The translations under genes were made by a program, and so were the position numbers. Shown here one piece after another: positions 54,048 to 62,620 of a stretch of 64,000 nt of DNA (its first letter is position 1; every line of letters starts with the position of its first letter). The DNA comes from DATFVJ01 sp963727015 (GTDB lineage: Bacteria; Actinomycetota; Actinomycetes; Streptosporangiales; Streptosporangiaceae). The notes under the pieces were generated by a model, which worked only from the letters and a program-made list of their open reading frames with translations, had not been told where the DNA came from and did not search any database. The stretch is taken from NCBI GenBank assembly GCA_963727015.1, contig CAVSEV010000002.1:62001-126000 (forward strand). The letters are read 5' to 3'.

Positions 54048-55457
54048 ATGATCGACCAGCCCTATGTTTACCGGCGCGTGGAGCTGGCTGAACCCGACTG
54101 GCGGCGCTTCCCTGGCTGGGCGGATGTGACCGTGGCTGAATGGGAGTCCGCCCAGTGGCAGCGGGCACACTGCGTGAAGAACGTCAGGCAGCTCCGCCAG
54201 GTGGTGGGGGCCGGACTCGAGGAGCGCTTCTACGCCGACCTCGAGCGCGACCAGCGCGAACGCGCCACCATGTCCATGCTCGTACCACCGCAGATGATCA
54301 ACACGATCGCCGCCGCGGTCGCGCCGGGTGAGCCGGGATTCACCGACGCGGTCTACGCCGATCCGGTGCGCAGGTACATGATCCCGGTATTCTCCGACCG
54401 CCGCGAAGACTGGCCATCGCACCCATATGCGCAGCGGGACTCCTTGCACGAGGCGGAGATGTGGGCGGTTGAGGGGCTGACTCACCGCTACCCGACCAAG
54501 GTGCTAGCCGAGGTCCTGCCGACCTGCCCGCAGTACTGCGGGCACTGCACCAGGATGGACCTGGTCGGGAACCCGACCGCCGTGACAGGCAAGCACAAGT
54601 TCGCCCTCGCCAGGCAGGACCGGCTCGGCGAGATGCTCGATTACCTACGCCGCTCCCCCGGCGTCAGGGATGTGGTGGTTTCCGGCGGCGACGTCGCCAA
54701 CCTGCCCTGGCCACGCCTCGAGGAGTTCGTCGGCGCCCTGCTCGATATTGCCAGCATCCGCGACATCCGGCTCGCCACCAAGGCCCTCATGGGCCTACCA
54801 CAGCACTGGCTTCAGGACGAGGTCAGGGCGGGCATGGAACGCCTCGCCACCACCGCCCGCCAGCGCGGTGTCGGCCTTGCGCTTCACACCCACGTCAACT
54901 CGGCACAGTCGGTCACGCCACTGGTCGCTAAGGCGGCCAGTGCGATGCTCGATACCGGCATCCGCGACGTGCGCAATCAGGGCGTCCTGCTGCGCGGAGT
55001 CAACGACAGCCCCGCCGCGCTGCTTGACCTGTGTTTCGCGCTGCTGGACGGCGCCCGGATCATGCCCTACTACTTCTACATGTGCGACATGATCCCGGGC
55101 AGCGAGCACTGGCGGCTCAGCGTCGGCGAAGCGAAGCACCTGCAGCATCAGCTCATGGGGTATCTGCCAGGATTCGCTACGCCGCGGATCGTCTGCGACG
55201 TCCCCTACGTGGGTAAGCGCTGGGTTGACCAGGTGACCCGTTATGACGCTGACCTTGGCATCTCGTACTGGACCAAGAACTACCGCACCGCGGTGGAAAC
55301 CGAGGACCCGCTCGCGCTCAGCCGCGAGTACCCCTACTACGACCCCATCTACATGCTGCCGGACACTGGCCAGGAATGGTGGCGGGCGCGCAGCGGCAGT
55401 CAGACGGCGGCCAAGGAAGCGGTGCACGCACGGGAAGTGGTCCGGGTACCCGCTTGA
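54048..55457 (+). CDS. kamA: KamA-family radical SAM aminomutase (lysine 2,3-aminomutase-like)
   Basis: 469 aa, ATG 54048 with AAGGAG upstream; the long open frame before it is antisense to kdd. The radical SAM cluster CxxxCxxC is CPQYCGHC (Cys160, 164, 167). Other family blocks: VLAEVLPTCP, DVVVSGGDVANLPW and HTHVNSAQSVTPLV. In clostridial lysine 2,3-aminomutase the PLP lysine is in PGGGGK; here the corresponding place appears to read DVPYVGKRWVDQ, with one Lys kept but the Gly run lost. With kamDE and kdd divergent, lysine to beta-lysine conversion is the likely role; another amino-acid substrate is possible. Confidence 0.83.
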   Translation: MIDQPYVYRRVELAEPDWRRFPGWADVTVAEWESAQWQRAHCVKNVRQLRQVVGAGLEERFYADLERDQRERATMSMLVPPQMINTIAAAVAPGEPGFTDAVYADPVRRYMIPVFSDRREDWPSHPYAQRDSLHEAEMWAVEGLTHRYPTKVLAEVLPTCPQYCGHCTRMDLVGNPTAVTGKHKFALARQDRLGEMLDYLRRSPGVRDVVVSGGDVANLPWPRLEEFVGALLDIASIRDIRLATKALMGLPQHWLQDEVRAGMERLATTARQRGVGLALHTHVNSAQSVTPLVAKAASAMLDTGIRDVRNQGVLLRGVNDSPAALLDLCFALLDGARIMPYYFYMCDMIPGSEHWRLSVGEAKHLQHQLMGYLPGFATPRIVCDVPYVGKRWVDQVTRYDADLGISYWTKNYRTAVETEDPLALSREYPYYDPIYMLPDTGQEWWRARSGSQTAAKEAVHAREVVRVPA

Positions 55458-55599
55458 GCGCGCGTCAGCGCGCCCGGCTAAAGCCTGCCTGCGGGCGCAT
55501 CAACGGCATCGACGCTACGGCTCGTCTGACCGCCCGGTGGATGAGCGCGCGGCGGGCCGTCAGCCGGTAACCCCGGCGCACACTCGAGTGGGAACTCCC

Positions 55600-57172
55600 T
55601 CACTGCCGTCCTGCGGTGCCACGGTGCAGGACGACATAGCCGTCCCTGGCCAGTACCACGCGGTAGCCGTTATGTATAAGCAGGTAAACCCGCTGGCGCT
55701 GCGCTCGCAGGCCACTGAACGGGAACGTCTGATGCCCCGTGTCGGCCACCACCCACGCTGCCCATCGCGGCGTCCAGTCCCAAAGCAGGACGGTGTCCCG
55801 GCTGGTCAGCTGCGGGCCGATAGCGTTGGCGGCCTCGACAGTGACCCCTGGCGGCACCGCTGCGACCGCGGCCGACGCTGCCTTGTCCCGCGGCGTGAGC
55901 CGGTAGAAACCCGGGTGCAGCGCCGCGCCCAACGGGAACGCTGGCACAAGCGCGATCGCGGTCGCGCAGCAGAGCCCGGTGAGGAGGGTGACGACGGCGG
56001 GCAGGCGGGCCGCGGGGATGCGCGCCGGCAGCCAGTGGCTCAGCCGCAGCACGCCGTCGACGGCAGCGAGTACGAGCACCACGACGACGAACGCGTTGTA
56101 CTGGTAGGGCAGGCCCCACCACTGCGGCGCCGAGCTCGCGAGCATCCGCTCGGCGAGCAGCGGGACCGCGGCCAGCGAGATCGGCGAGAGCAGCGGCAGG
56201 AACAGCAGCGCGCCGGCCAGCCATGCCACAGTCGCTGAGTTTCACCGTGGGGGTGACCAGCAGGTGCGCGGCGACGACCGGATGGGAGATCAGGTGCCAG
56301 GCTGCCTGCGTGACGCCGCGGCCGAGCGCGCTGTAATGCCAGTAATACATCGCGCTGCCGCCGAACGCCGGTCGCAGCACCACGGTGGCCAGCAAGGTGG
56401 CGGCGATCCCTCCGGCGATCATCGCGGCCGCGAGCAGCCGTTGCCTTGGCAGGTTGCGGCGCGTAACGAGCAGCCACAGGCCGAATCCGGCGACCAGCAG
56501 GCCCATGTCCTCCTTGACCAGCAGCAGGGCGGCCGCAGCGAGCAGCGCCGGCCGCAGCCTGCCGGCCTGCATGCGCTCGAAGAACGCCGCGGTGAGCGCG
56601 GGCACGAACGCAACCTCGTGGAAGCCGAAGGCGGCCGCCTCGGCCACCGGCCAGCTCAGCGCGTATGCGCCAGCGGCGAAGTACCCGGCCGCCGCAGCGA
56701 CACGGGCGGGCGCGTGGCGCGCGGCGAGCCTGCGCGTGAACATCCAGATCAAGGGAATGGCGGCCGCGAGCGCGATGCCCTGTACAACCAAGAGCGTCTG
56801 CGGGCCGTCGTAGAGCCAGTAGAACGGGCCCAGGGCCGCGACGATGGGTGACCAATGATCGCCAAGGATCGAGAAATGCGGCCCGCCGCCATTATGGATG
56901 CCCTTCACGATTGCGATACCCGGCTGGAAATGCGCGTATGAACGTACGGCCTGATCGAAGATGACGAGGTCGTAGGTGGTCGTACGAAAGGTCGCCTGCT
57001 GCGCGAGTGCGAAGCCGGCATAGACGGCTGCGGCTGCCACCGTCATGCCCGCGACCCAACCCAGCCGGGCCGCGCCGCTGCGGCGCACCGGACCTGGCAC
57101 CGCGGCCTGCGCGAACGCGCCCAGGCGAACGCGGAAACCCGCCGCGGGCGGCCCGGCCACACCGGTACTCAT
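55600..57172 (-). pseudogene. DUF2079 membrane protein, split by a frameshift near 56233
   Basis: Polytopic membrane protein. The N-terminal part from ATG 57172 has AQQATFRTTTYDLVIFDQAVRSYAHFQPG and FHEVAFVPALTAAFFERM, DUF2079 marks; its frame runs to TPTVKLSD, after which the family sequence continues in another frame as VAWLAGALLFLPLLSPISLA ... PQWWGLPYQYNAFVVVVLVL to the stop at 55600. One extra base near 56230-56236 explains it. Joined length is about 523 aa. DUF2079 proteins resemble GT-C transferases; function is unknown. Confidence 0.8.
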
Positions 57173-57220
57173 GCCGCCGGAGGCTATCGCGCGCCGGACA
57201 GTAGTCTCACCATCGATCGA

Positions 57221-58036
57221 TTGACACCGGAGGTGTCACGGGCTGAACTCTGTTGGGTGTTCCGCACATCAAAAACACCAAGGCCGGCAGCGCGAGTTAA
57301 ACCGGCGCCGCGGACAGACCGGCCAGCGCACAGACCGGGCCAGCGCAAACCGGGCCAGCGCAAACCGGGCCAGCGCAGACCGGGCCAGCCAAACGGGCAC
57401 GCCGGGCCGCTCGCCGCCGTCAACGCCGGCCTTGGTTACCGGCCCGCACTGCGGCGGATCTCTCGTGCGGATCGGCGATCGCTGGACCGCTGGTACTCAA
57501 GCGCCGATTTTCCGCTTTTCGGGCTACCTCCCGATTGGACCGGATACCGCTGCCCGGGCCAGCGCGCCGGGCGGCAGCCGATCCGCCGCAGCGGGCCATT
57601 CGGGATGCTCACCCGGCCAGGGGGTCCGCTGTGGATTGCCGCCCTTGGCCTGACCCATATCAGCCACGATGGGGGCCGATTACACGTCGGGTCCCATCGG
57701 GTGACGACCTATCAGACGCTCGAGGCCATGGCGGCGGGAAATTTCTTCCGCCGGCTGGCGTGGCCATTGCTTCAGCGGGGTGACAGGGAAGCATTCGACA
57801 AGGCGGTTGTCGCCAGGCGCAGCCAGTACCGTTCAGGCGAGTTCGGGTGGCGGCGTGCGGTCATCCACGTGGACGCGGAGGCATTTGAATTTTGCACCCT
57901 CACCATTGGCGCCGACTGGGTAGCCTTAGCCGAGATGGGTGGTGTCTGCCTACAGCTTGACGCCCAGCGCTTCCCGATCGGCGGCGTCAGGCTGGTAAGA
58001 ATCTACGACCCGGCACCATATCTCACCGCGCGGTAG
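57221..58036 (+). CDS. Hypothetical protein with repeat-rich N-terminus
   Basis: Up to 271 aa. The start is unclear: TTG 57221 and later GTGs are possible and no SD decides. The first 70 residues include RKPGQ repeats (15-bp units, 57345-57390) and are probably disordered. The C-terminal 140 residues look like a real domain: WIAALGLTHISHDGGRLHVGS, AGNFFRRLAWPLLQRGD, WRRAVIHVDAEAFEFCTLTIG. I do not recognise it. A codon pattern typical of real genes in the C-terminal part supports translation. Confidence 0.5.
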   Translation: MTPEVSRAELCWVFRTSKTPRPAARVKPAPRTDRPAHRPGQRKPGQRKPGQRRPGQPNGHAGPLAAVNAGLGYRPALRRISRADRRSLDRWYSSADFPLFGLPPDWTGYRCPGQRAGRQPIRRSGPFGMLTRPGGPLWIAALGLTHISHDGGRLHVGSHRVTTYQTLEAMAAGNFFRRLAWPLLQRGDREAFDKAVVARRSQYRSGEFGWRRAVIHVDAEAFEFCTLTIGADWVALAEMGGVCLQLDAQRFPIGGVRLVRIYDPAPYLTAR

Positions 58037-58090
58037 GACTCACGGCCCATCGGACTCATCGTCCGTTAGGCTGCCCAGGAGGCGCGGGCC

Positions 58091-59107
58091 ATGGCAGTTC
58101 GCCGCCGCACGATTGCGATCGCGGCGTGCGCGGTCACTGCGGCAGCGGCCCTAACCGTGACAGGCGTTCTCCTGTCTGGTGGCGGGTCCGGGCCCCCTAG
58201 GCTCGTCAGGCCCGTGGCGTCCGCGACGCCGACGACGCCCGCACCGTCGTCGGGACCGCTGGTATCCCCTTTCACCGGCGAGCGGGTCAAGGCGCTCGGG
58301 CCCGTGCTGGCGGTAAAGATCGACAATGTGGTGGACGCCCGGCCGCCAACTGGCCTGACCGATGCGGACATCGTGTACCTGCTGCCGGTCGAGGGCGGGC
58401 TCAGCCGGATCTTCGCGGTGTTCTCGTCGCATTTCCCTAGCATCATTGGCCCGGTTCGCAGCGCCAGGGAGGACGACATCGAGCTGCTCCGCCAGTTCGG
58501 GCGCCCGGCGTTCGCCTATTCGGGTGCGCAGAGTCACCTGCTACCGGTCATCATGCACGCGCGAACGGTCGACCTTTACGCAGGAACCGCCGCCGGGTAT
58601 TTCCGCGACCCGAACCGGGTCATCCCGCACAACTTGTACGCAAACACGAGCCAGTTGCTCGCCCAAGCCCGCGGCGCGAGCAAGGCGCATGATATTGGCT
58701 TCAGGTTCGGGTCTCCGCCCCCGGGTGGGCGGGCCACGACGTCGTTGTCTGTGGCCTATCCGTCCGCCTCATTCTCATTCCGGTGGTCGGGGCGGAAAGC
58801 GCGGTGGCTGGTTTCGATGGACGGCTCACCCGCCCTCGCCACGGAAGGCGGCCAGTTAAGTGCGGCCACCGTGGTCATTCAGTACACGAAGGTGCGCACT
58901 TCCCGGTTCCTCGAAGAGGGCGTGCCACCGCCGTATGCGCAGAGCACTGGCGCCGGGACTGCCGTCGTACTGCGCAACGGCAAGGCGTACAACGCGCGCT
59001 GGTCGCGGCCGCGGGCCGACGGCGGCACGACCTTCACGACCGCGTCGGGTCAGCCGATGACGTTCGCCAAGGGCCAGGTCTGGATCGTGCTCATTGCCGC
59101 GCCGTGA
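58091..59107 (+). CDS. DUF3048 (YerB-like) lipoprotein or secreted protein
   Basis: 338 aa, ATG 58091. The N-terminal helix (TIAIAACAVTAAAALTVTGVLL) is a signal peptide or anchor; there is no lipobox Cys. The domain has AVKIDNVVDARPPTGLTDADIVYLLPVEGGLSRIFAVF, IGPVRSAREDDIELLRQFG and FAYSGAQSHLLPVI, the DUF3048 pattern seen in B. subtilis YerB. It acts outside the membrane; function is unknown. Confidence 0.86.
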   Translation: MAVRRRTIAIAACAVTAAAALTVTGVLLSGGGSGPPRLVRPVASATPTTPAPSSGPLVSPFTGERVKALGPVLAVKIDNVVDARPPTGLTDADIVYLLPVEGGLSRIFAVFSSHFPSIIGPVRSAREDDIELLRQFGRPAFAYSGAQSHLLPVIMHARTVDLYAGTAAGYFRDPNRVIPHNLYANTSQLLAQARGASKAHDIGFRFGSPPPGGRATTSLSVAYPSASFSFRWSGRKARWLVSMDGSPALATEGGQLSAATVVIQYTKVRTSRFLEEGVPPPYAQSTGAGTAVVLRNGKAYNARWSRPRADGGTTFTTASGQPMTFAKGQVWIVLIAAP

Positions 59108-59149
59108 AGGTAGCGTCAACGTGGCCAAGCCCGATTCATGATCCCGTTC

Positions 59150-59235
59150 GCCGCCTAGCCGCCGCCTAGCCCGGCCTAACCACCGCCTAGCGCGGCCAAG
59201 CCGCCGCCTAGCGGGGCCTAGCCGCCGCCTAGCCG
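59150..59235. repeat. Short intergenic repeats (GCCGCCTAGC)
   Basis: Imperfect 10-18 bp units centred on GCCGCCTAGC repeat downstream of the DUF3048 gene. The rest of the 277-bp gap shows only a possible promoter for the methyltransferase. Confidence 0.75.
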
Positions 59236-59384
59236 CGGTGTGGCCGGAAAGACTAAAACGATCTTGCCCCCGCATGGCGCCCTCTGATCAGGGATACGGG
59301 TCCTGATCCAGTATGAATTAGCGTGGTCGCATCGAAAGGGGGATGGGAAACGGGCCCACACGGGCACCGCGCCCCTGACTACCA

Positions 59385-60044
59385 ATGTCACGCAGCAACG
59401 AGCAGATGAGCCCGCAGCTCAACGCCTACATCGCGGCGCACAGCAGTCCGCCCGACGCGGTCCTGGTCGAACTCGCGGACGAGACAGCCCGCCGCTTTCC
59501 CGACGACGAAGGCATGCAGATCGGCTCTGAGCAGGGCACGTTCATGACCCTGCTGACCCGGCTTATACGCGCGCGCGACGCGATCGAGATCGGCACGTTC
59601 ACCGGCTACTCGTCGATCTGCCTGGCCCGCGGCCTCACCCCTGACGGCACCCTGCTGTGCTGCGATGTCAGCGAGGAGTGGACGTCGATCGCGAGACGCT
59701 ACTGGGAGAGGGCAGGCGTCGCCGACCGTATCGCGCTGCGCCTCGGCCCTGCGCTTGACACTGTGCGGGCGCTGCCCACTGCCACCGCGTTCGACCTCGC
59801 CTTCATCGACGCGGACAAGACGGGTTATGTCGGCTACTGGGATGAGGTCGTTCCGCGGATTCGGCCCGGCGGCGCCATTCTTGTGGACAACACCCTGTCG
59901 CACGGCCGGGTCATCAACGAATCAAACGATCATCCCACCGTCGCGGCGATCCGGGAGTTCAACAAGCACGCGCTCAACGACGACCGCGTGGTCGTGGTGC
60001 TGCTGCCAATCGGCGACGGCCTCACGCTCGCCTGGCGGAAGTAG
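59385..60044 (+). CDS. Class I SAM-dependent O-methyltransferase (CCoAMT-like)
   Basis: 219 aa. Methyltransf_3 marks: IGSEQGTFMTLLTRL, AIEIGTFTGYSSICLARGL (SAM motif I), CCDVSEEWTSIARRYW, AFDLAFIDADKTGYVGYW (metal-binding Asp) and GGAILVDNTLSHGRV. It methylates a catechol-type hydroxyl with a divalent cation in characterised relatives; the substrate here is not known. Single gene. Confidence 0.9.
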   Translation: MSRSNEQMSPQLNAYIAAHSSPPDAVLVELADETARRFPDDEGMQIGSEQGTFMTLLTRLIRARDAIEIGTFTGYSSICLARGLTPDGTLLCCDVSEEWTSIARRYWERAGVADRIALRLGPALDTVRALPTATAFDLAFIDADKTGYVGYWDEVVPRIRPGGAILVDNTLSHGRVINESNDHPTVAAIREFNKHALNDDRVVVVLLPIGDGLTLAWRK

Positions 60045-60107
60045 CTCGGCCGAAGAGCTTCGCTGCGATGCTCCGGGATCACGGCGAGGCTCCGGGATCA
60101 TGCGGAG

Positions 60108-60793
60108 GCTAGGGGATCACGGCGATGCTCCGGGATGACGGCGGAGGCTCCGGGATGACGGCGGAGGCTCCGGGATGACGGCGGAGGCTCCGGGATGACG
60201 GCGGAGGCTCTGGGTTCACGCCCGACCATGATCCGGAATCGTGTTAACTGGCCCGCAAAGAGCGCGGGCAAGTTAACACGATCAGGGATCATGAACCGGG
60301 TCATGGCCAGGACCGGACTCGGCGCCGGGCTCGCCGGTCTCGCCGGGTTCGGCCCACGCGGTGATCTGGCCACTTGCTAGGGGATCACGGCGATGCTCCG
60401 GGATCATGCGGAGGCTCCGGGATCACGCCCGACCATGATCCGGAATCGTGTTAACTGGCCTGCAAATAGCGCGGGCAAGTTAACACGATCAGGGATCATG
60501 AACCGGGTCATGGCCAGGACCGGACTCGGCGCCGGGCTCGCCGGTCTCGCCGGGTTCGGCCCACGCGGTGATCTGGCCACTTGCTAGGGGATCACGGCGA
60601 TGCTCCGGGATCATGCGGAGGCTCCGGGATCACGCCCGACCATGATCCGGAATCGTGTTAGCTGGTATGCAAATAGCGCGGGCAAGTTAACACGATCAGG
60701 GATCATGAACCGGGTCATGGCCAGGACCGGACTCGGCGCCGGGCTCGCCGGCCTCGCCGAGTTCGGCCCACGCGGTGATCTGGCCACTTGCGA
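60108..60793. repeat. 207-bp tandem duplication with palindromic element family A and rsbW 3' tail copies
   Basis: Begins with 20-bp units (GGAGGCTCCGGGATGACGGC, about five copies to 60200). Then a 207-bp unit recurs with its palindrome at 60227-60293, 60434-60500 and 60641-60707. After each palindrome comes an 80-nt stretch (60299-60380, 60506-60587, 60713-60793); the last is the 3' coding end of the RsbW-like gene, the others near-identical downstream copies. The 62-codon open frames in each copy are repeat artefacts. Covers the whole 650-bp gap. Confidence 0.87.
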
Positions 60794-61196
60794 GGCCGAA
60801 GTGCCCCCAGCGGGCGGCGAGATAGTCGACGATCAGCAGTCCCCGCCCGTTTTCGTCGTCGTCCGCCGGACCGTTCTGCTTCGGTGCGGGTGCGGGTGCG
60901 GGTGCGGGTGCGGGCGTGGTCTTTGCCGTCGGGGTATCGCCTGCCGGCCCTGCCCGGCCGTGATCCGTCACCTCGATGCGAACCGTCCGCGCGGTCGCCG
61001 CGACTGTCACATGGATAACGCCGCCGCCCTCCCCCGAGGCGGTATGGCGGATGGCATTCGTCACGTATTCCGAAGCGACGAGTTCTGCGTCCCCGGCCAG
61101 CGGATGGCTGCCCAGGAAGGCCCGAACGAACGTGCGTGCGGCTGGCACCATTGAGGGCAAACCTGGTATGGAGATCGTCCAGCTCCAGCGATCCAC
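60696..61196 (-). CDS. RsbW-like anti-sigma / HATPase_c_2 ATP-binding protein
   Basis: 166 aa, GTG start. Order: SMVPAARTFVRAFLGSHPLAGDAELVASEYVTNAIRHT with the N box (E-x-x-x-N), VRIEVTDHG (D box), a ten-residue Ala-Pro repeat (6-bp DNA unit GCGGGT), then ENGRGLLIVDYLAARWGHF (G box). This is the actinobacterial Ser kinase-like family that binds ATP and often partners anti-anti-sigma factors. The stop codon and the final residues PVHDP are supplied by a palindromic element. Divergent from the GntR gene. Confidence 0.87.
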   Translation of the reverse strand: MDRWSWTISIPGLPSMVPAARTFVRAFLGSHPLAGDAELVASEYVTNAIRHTASGEGGGVIHVTVAATARTVRIEVTDHGRAGPAGDTPTAKTTPAPAPAPAPAPKQNGPADDDENGRGLLIVDYLAARWGHFGLASGQITAWAELGEAGEPGAESGPGHDPVHDP

Positions 61197-61235
61197 GGGG
61201 AACCTCCGGCCGAGATATATCGATCACTACGCGTG

Positions 61236-61272
61236 AAGCTGTGACCACAAGATAGCCCTGTGGTCACAGCTT
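61236..61272. promoter_or_regulatory. Perfect 14-bp-arm operator between RsbW-like and GntR genes
   Basis: AAGCTGTGACCACA (61236-61249) and TGTGGTCACAGCTT (61259-61272) are perfect inverted arms with a 9-nt spacer, in the divergent space between the two genes. It is a strong candidate for the GntR binding site, controlling both. Confidence 0.75.
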
Positions 61273-61335
61273 GTCTGGTAAATCGGAGACAATGGCTGCG
61301 ACCTGCAGCACTTGCCCAGGGAGGGTTGCGATCCG

Positions 61336-62115
61336 ATGGGCGCCTCGACCGATCCCGTCTATCTCCGAGTCCTCGAAGACCTGCGCGGGCAGATCCGCGA
61401 GGGTGTGCTCGCCCCGGGCGCGCGCGTGCCGTCCCGTGCGGCGATCATGACTCGTTACGGAGTCGGGGAGACGGCAGCCAAGCATGCGCTCGCGGTACTC
61501 GCCACGGAGGGGCTCATCGAGCCGCGGCCCGGGTCCGGGTCATACGTACGGCAGCCACCGGTGATCCGCCGCCTGGATCATGGCAGGCAGCAGATCCCCG
61601 GTTCACCGTTTGGGCTTGACGAGTCGGCACTCCCCGCGGCGCACGAGCAAGGGCATGCGCGGCGGCTCACAGTCGAGCACTTTTCGGAGCGAACCCAGCC
61701 GCCGCCGCACATAGCGCGGCGGCTGAAAGCACCGCTTGACGACCGGGTAATGCGTACCAAGTATGTGCTCCGCGCCGACGGAATCCCGGTCCAGATGGCG
61801 ACAAGCTACGAGCCCATGGAGGTCACCGCCGGCACCCCGGTGCTACTGCCCGAAGAGGGGCCGCTCGCGGGGCGCGGCGTGACTGCGCGCATGGGGGCAA
61901 TCGGTATCAGGGTGGACCAGGTCATTGAAGATATCTCTACCCGGCCGCCGCTCACAGCGGAGGCCACCACCTTGGCGATCCCGTCGGGAACGCCTGTGCT
62001 GCACGTCGAGCGGACACATCTGGCTGGTGATCGGCCCGTCGAGACATGCGACATCGTCATCCCTGCCGACCAGTACCGGCTCAGGTACCGCACGCCGGTG
62101 CGAGGGCAGGAGTGA
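61336..62115 (+). CDS. GntR family regulator with UTRA ligand domain (HutC type)
   Basis: About 259 aa from ATG 61336. The winged helix reads LEDLRGQIREGVLAPGARVPSRAAIMTRYGVGETAAKHALAVLATEGLIEPRPGSGSYV. The C-terminal UTRA domain has RTKYVLRADGIPVQMATSYEP, ARMGAIGIRVDQVIEDISTRPPLTAEA and VLHVERTHLAGDRPVETCDIVIPADQY. The ligand is unknown. The divergent RsbW-like partner and shared operator suggest a local switch. Confidence 0.9.
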   Translation: MGASTDPVYLRVLEDLRGQIREGVLAPGARVPSRAAIMTRYGVGETAAKHALAVLATEGLIEPRPGSGSYVRQPPVIRRLDHGRQQIPGSPFGLDESALPAAHEQGHARRLTVEHFSERTQPPPHIARRLKAPLDDRVMRTKYVLRADGIPVQMATSYEPMEVTAGTPVLLPEEGPLAGRGVTARMGAIGIRVDQVIEDISTRPPLTAEATTLAIPSGTPVLHVERTHLAGDRPVETCDIVIPADQYRLRYRTPVRGQE

Positions 62116-62284
62116 TCAAGCCGCGAGCCCGCCAGCAATCGCTGTCCGTTCCGCAGCGACGGCCCGGTGGTGCCCGTATCGAACACATAATCGAATGTTA
62201 GAGCCGCACGACGGCCTGCCAAAGGCGGCCCGCCGGCGTGTCGCGGATTCGCCGCATTTGGGCGGCAGGCTCGCCGCCCGCACG

Positions 62285-62600
62285 GCGTTGTCAGGCCGGG
62301 TCCGCGACACTCCGGCCGGCCCGGCACACCCCGGCCGACACCCCGGCCGCCCGAGCACACCCCCGCCGGTCTGGGATACCCCGGCAGGGTCCGCGACACC
62401 CCGGCCGGCACACCCCGGCCGGGTCCGCGACACCCCGGCCGGCCCGGCACACCCCGGCCGAGTCCGCGACACCCCGGCCGGCACACCCCGGCCGGGTCCG
62501 CGACACCCGGTCGGCCCGGCACACCCCGGCCGGGTCCGCGACACCTCGGCACACCCCCGGCCCCGGCCAGGCACACCCCGGCCCCGGCCAGGCCGGCGAC
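62285..62600. repeat. 20-bp intergenic minisatellite
   Basis: Interleaved units, mainly CCGGCCGGGTCCGCGACACC (20 bp) with shorter CCGGCACACC variants, about 16 copies, filling most of the 505-bp gap before the PcaB-like gene. No spacers, so not CRISPR. The remainder of the gap (62116-62284) shows nothing recognisable. Confidence 0.9.
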
Positions 62601-62620
62601 ACATGAACCGGAGGTCCTAG

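Noticed and set aside
60195..60587. Two nearly identical small ORFs of about 62 codons
   Set aside because: They are the same 207-bp repeat unit read twice, containing the palindrome and the antisense of the RsbW-like gene tail.
62285..62600. Possible CRISPR array or long coding frame
   Set aside because: Contiguous 20-bp units without spacers; frames through it are Pro/Arg repeats that change with each array.
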